Source: Candidatus Anaerobutyricum avicola
GTDB lineage: Bacteria > Bacillota > Clostridia > Lachnospirales > Lachnospiraceae
Direction: 5' to 3'
Length of the DNA: 49,998 nucleotides
NCBI GenBank assembly: GCA_019113845.1
Contig: DXGQ01000005.1
Span: forward strand, 1 to 49,998
Part shown: positions 49,874-49,998 of the stretch, piece after piece
Numbering within the stretch: the stretch's first letter is position 1
Layout of the letters: each line of letters begins with the position of its first letter
Position numbers and translations under genes: made by a program
The notes under the pieces: generated by a model
Databases searched by the model: none
What the model was told of the DNA's origin: nothing
What the model saw: the letters and a program-made list of their open reading frames with translations, nothing else

Positions 49874-49998
49874 AATTTGTAAAGGTGATAACAGGTTTCT
49901 CCTATAACAGACGACGCCATTCGTTCTCATACAGTTCCTCCCGACTCGACCCTCACTCGGACTACAGGCGTTTTCTGACCGGCAGGGAGAAACCGCTT
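49874..49998 (-). repeat. large palindromic structured repeat, copy C (cut by window end)
   Basis: This is the reverse complement of the right half of copy A with few differences: ATTTGTAAAG, CTCATACAGTTCC, TCCCGACTCGACCCTCACTC and GGCAGGGAGAAACCGCTT all match. The copy is in opposite orientation on the chromosome and is truncated at the window edge after the first strand of the small ACCGC hairpin. Confidence 0.9.

Overview
The window looks like chromosomal DNA of a low-to-mid-GC, anaerobic, spore-forming Firmicute, most likely a Lachnospiraceae-type clostridium. The basis is the set of protein families (rubrerythrin, Rex, SpoVB-like flippase, DUF5688, DUF362 ferredoxin, YtvI-like membrane protein), strong AGGAGG-type ribosome binding sites, some TTG/GTG starts and TTGACA/TATAAT promoters. 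I cannot name the species from sequence alone.

Layout. 1-3.1 kb (minus strand): a nitroreductase and a MATE exporter cut by the window edge, a serine recombinase remnant, and decayed mobile DNA. 3.1-10 kb: an acyltransferase, a DUF378 protein, a repeat-rich lipoprotein, a DUF5688 protein, a YtvI/AI-2E-like protein, a histidine phosphatase, RarA and a small membrane protein. 10-11.1 kb: rubrerythrin. 11.1-23.2 kb: a long ribosome/SRP/translation cluster in one direction (ylxM-ffh-rpsP-khpA-rimM-trmD-rplS, two signal peptidases around rbgA, rnhB, yraN, pgeF, DUF512, der, plsY). 23.9-26.7 kb: an ABC-F ATPase divergent from rex. 26.8-30.9 kb: NAD(P)HX repair enzyme, an orphan EndoA/MazF toxin, a DapL-like aminotransferase and YebC. 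31-36 kb: accessory genes (MarR-MATE, MerR with a membrane domain, two GNAT acetyltransferases, a methyltransferase fragment). 36.3-39 kb: an amino-acid ABC importer. 39-50 kb: aminotransferase, iron-type alcohol dehydrogenase, YugP protease, RlmH, SpoVB, cysteine desulfurase, lactate dehydrogenase, tRNA-Arg(CCG), a secreted protein, DUF362 and a second RlmH-like protein.

Three observations stand out. (1) Two RlmH paralogues carry complementary losses: the first keeps the SAM-binding loop and active-site region but lacks the conserved C-terminal tail, while the second keeps the tail ending YHK but has lost the SAM-loop motif. RlmH is a dimer in which one subunit binds SAM and the tail of the other completes the active site, so these two could form an obligate heterodimer. 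(2) A family of large (about 315-325 nt) imperfect palindromes with a compact multi-stem core is present three times (23.5, 35.8 and 49.9 kb), each beginning or ending within a few bases of a stop codon. Stems differ in sequence between copies but keep pairing. (3) A 68-nt leader with two inverted repeats, a ribosome binding site and the start codon is duplicated in front of two unrelated genes (acyltransferase at 3152, NAD(P)HX repair enzyme at 26786).

All functional calls rest on reading motifs and recalling families; no search or fold was run.
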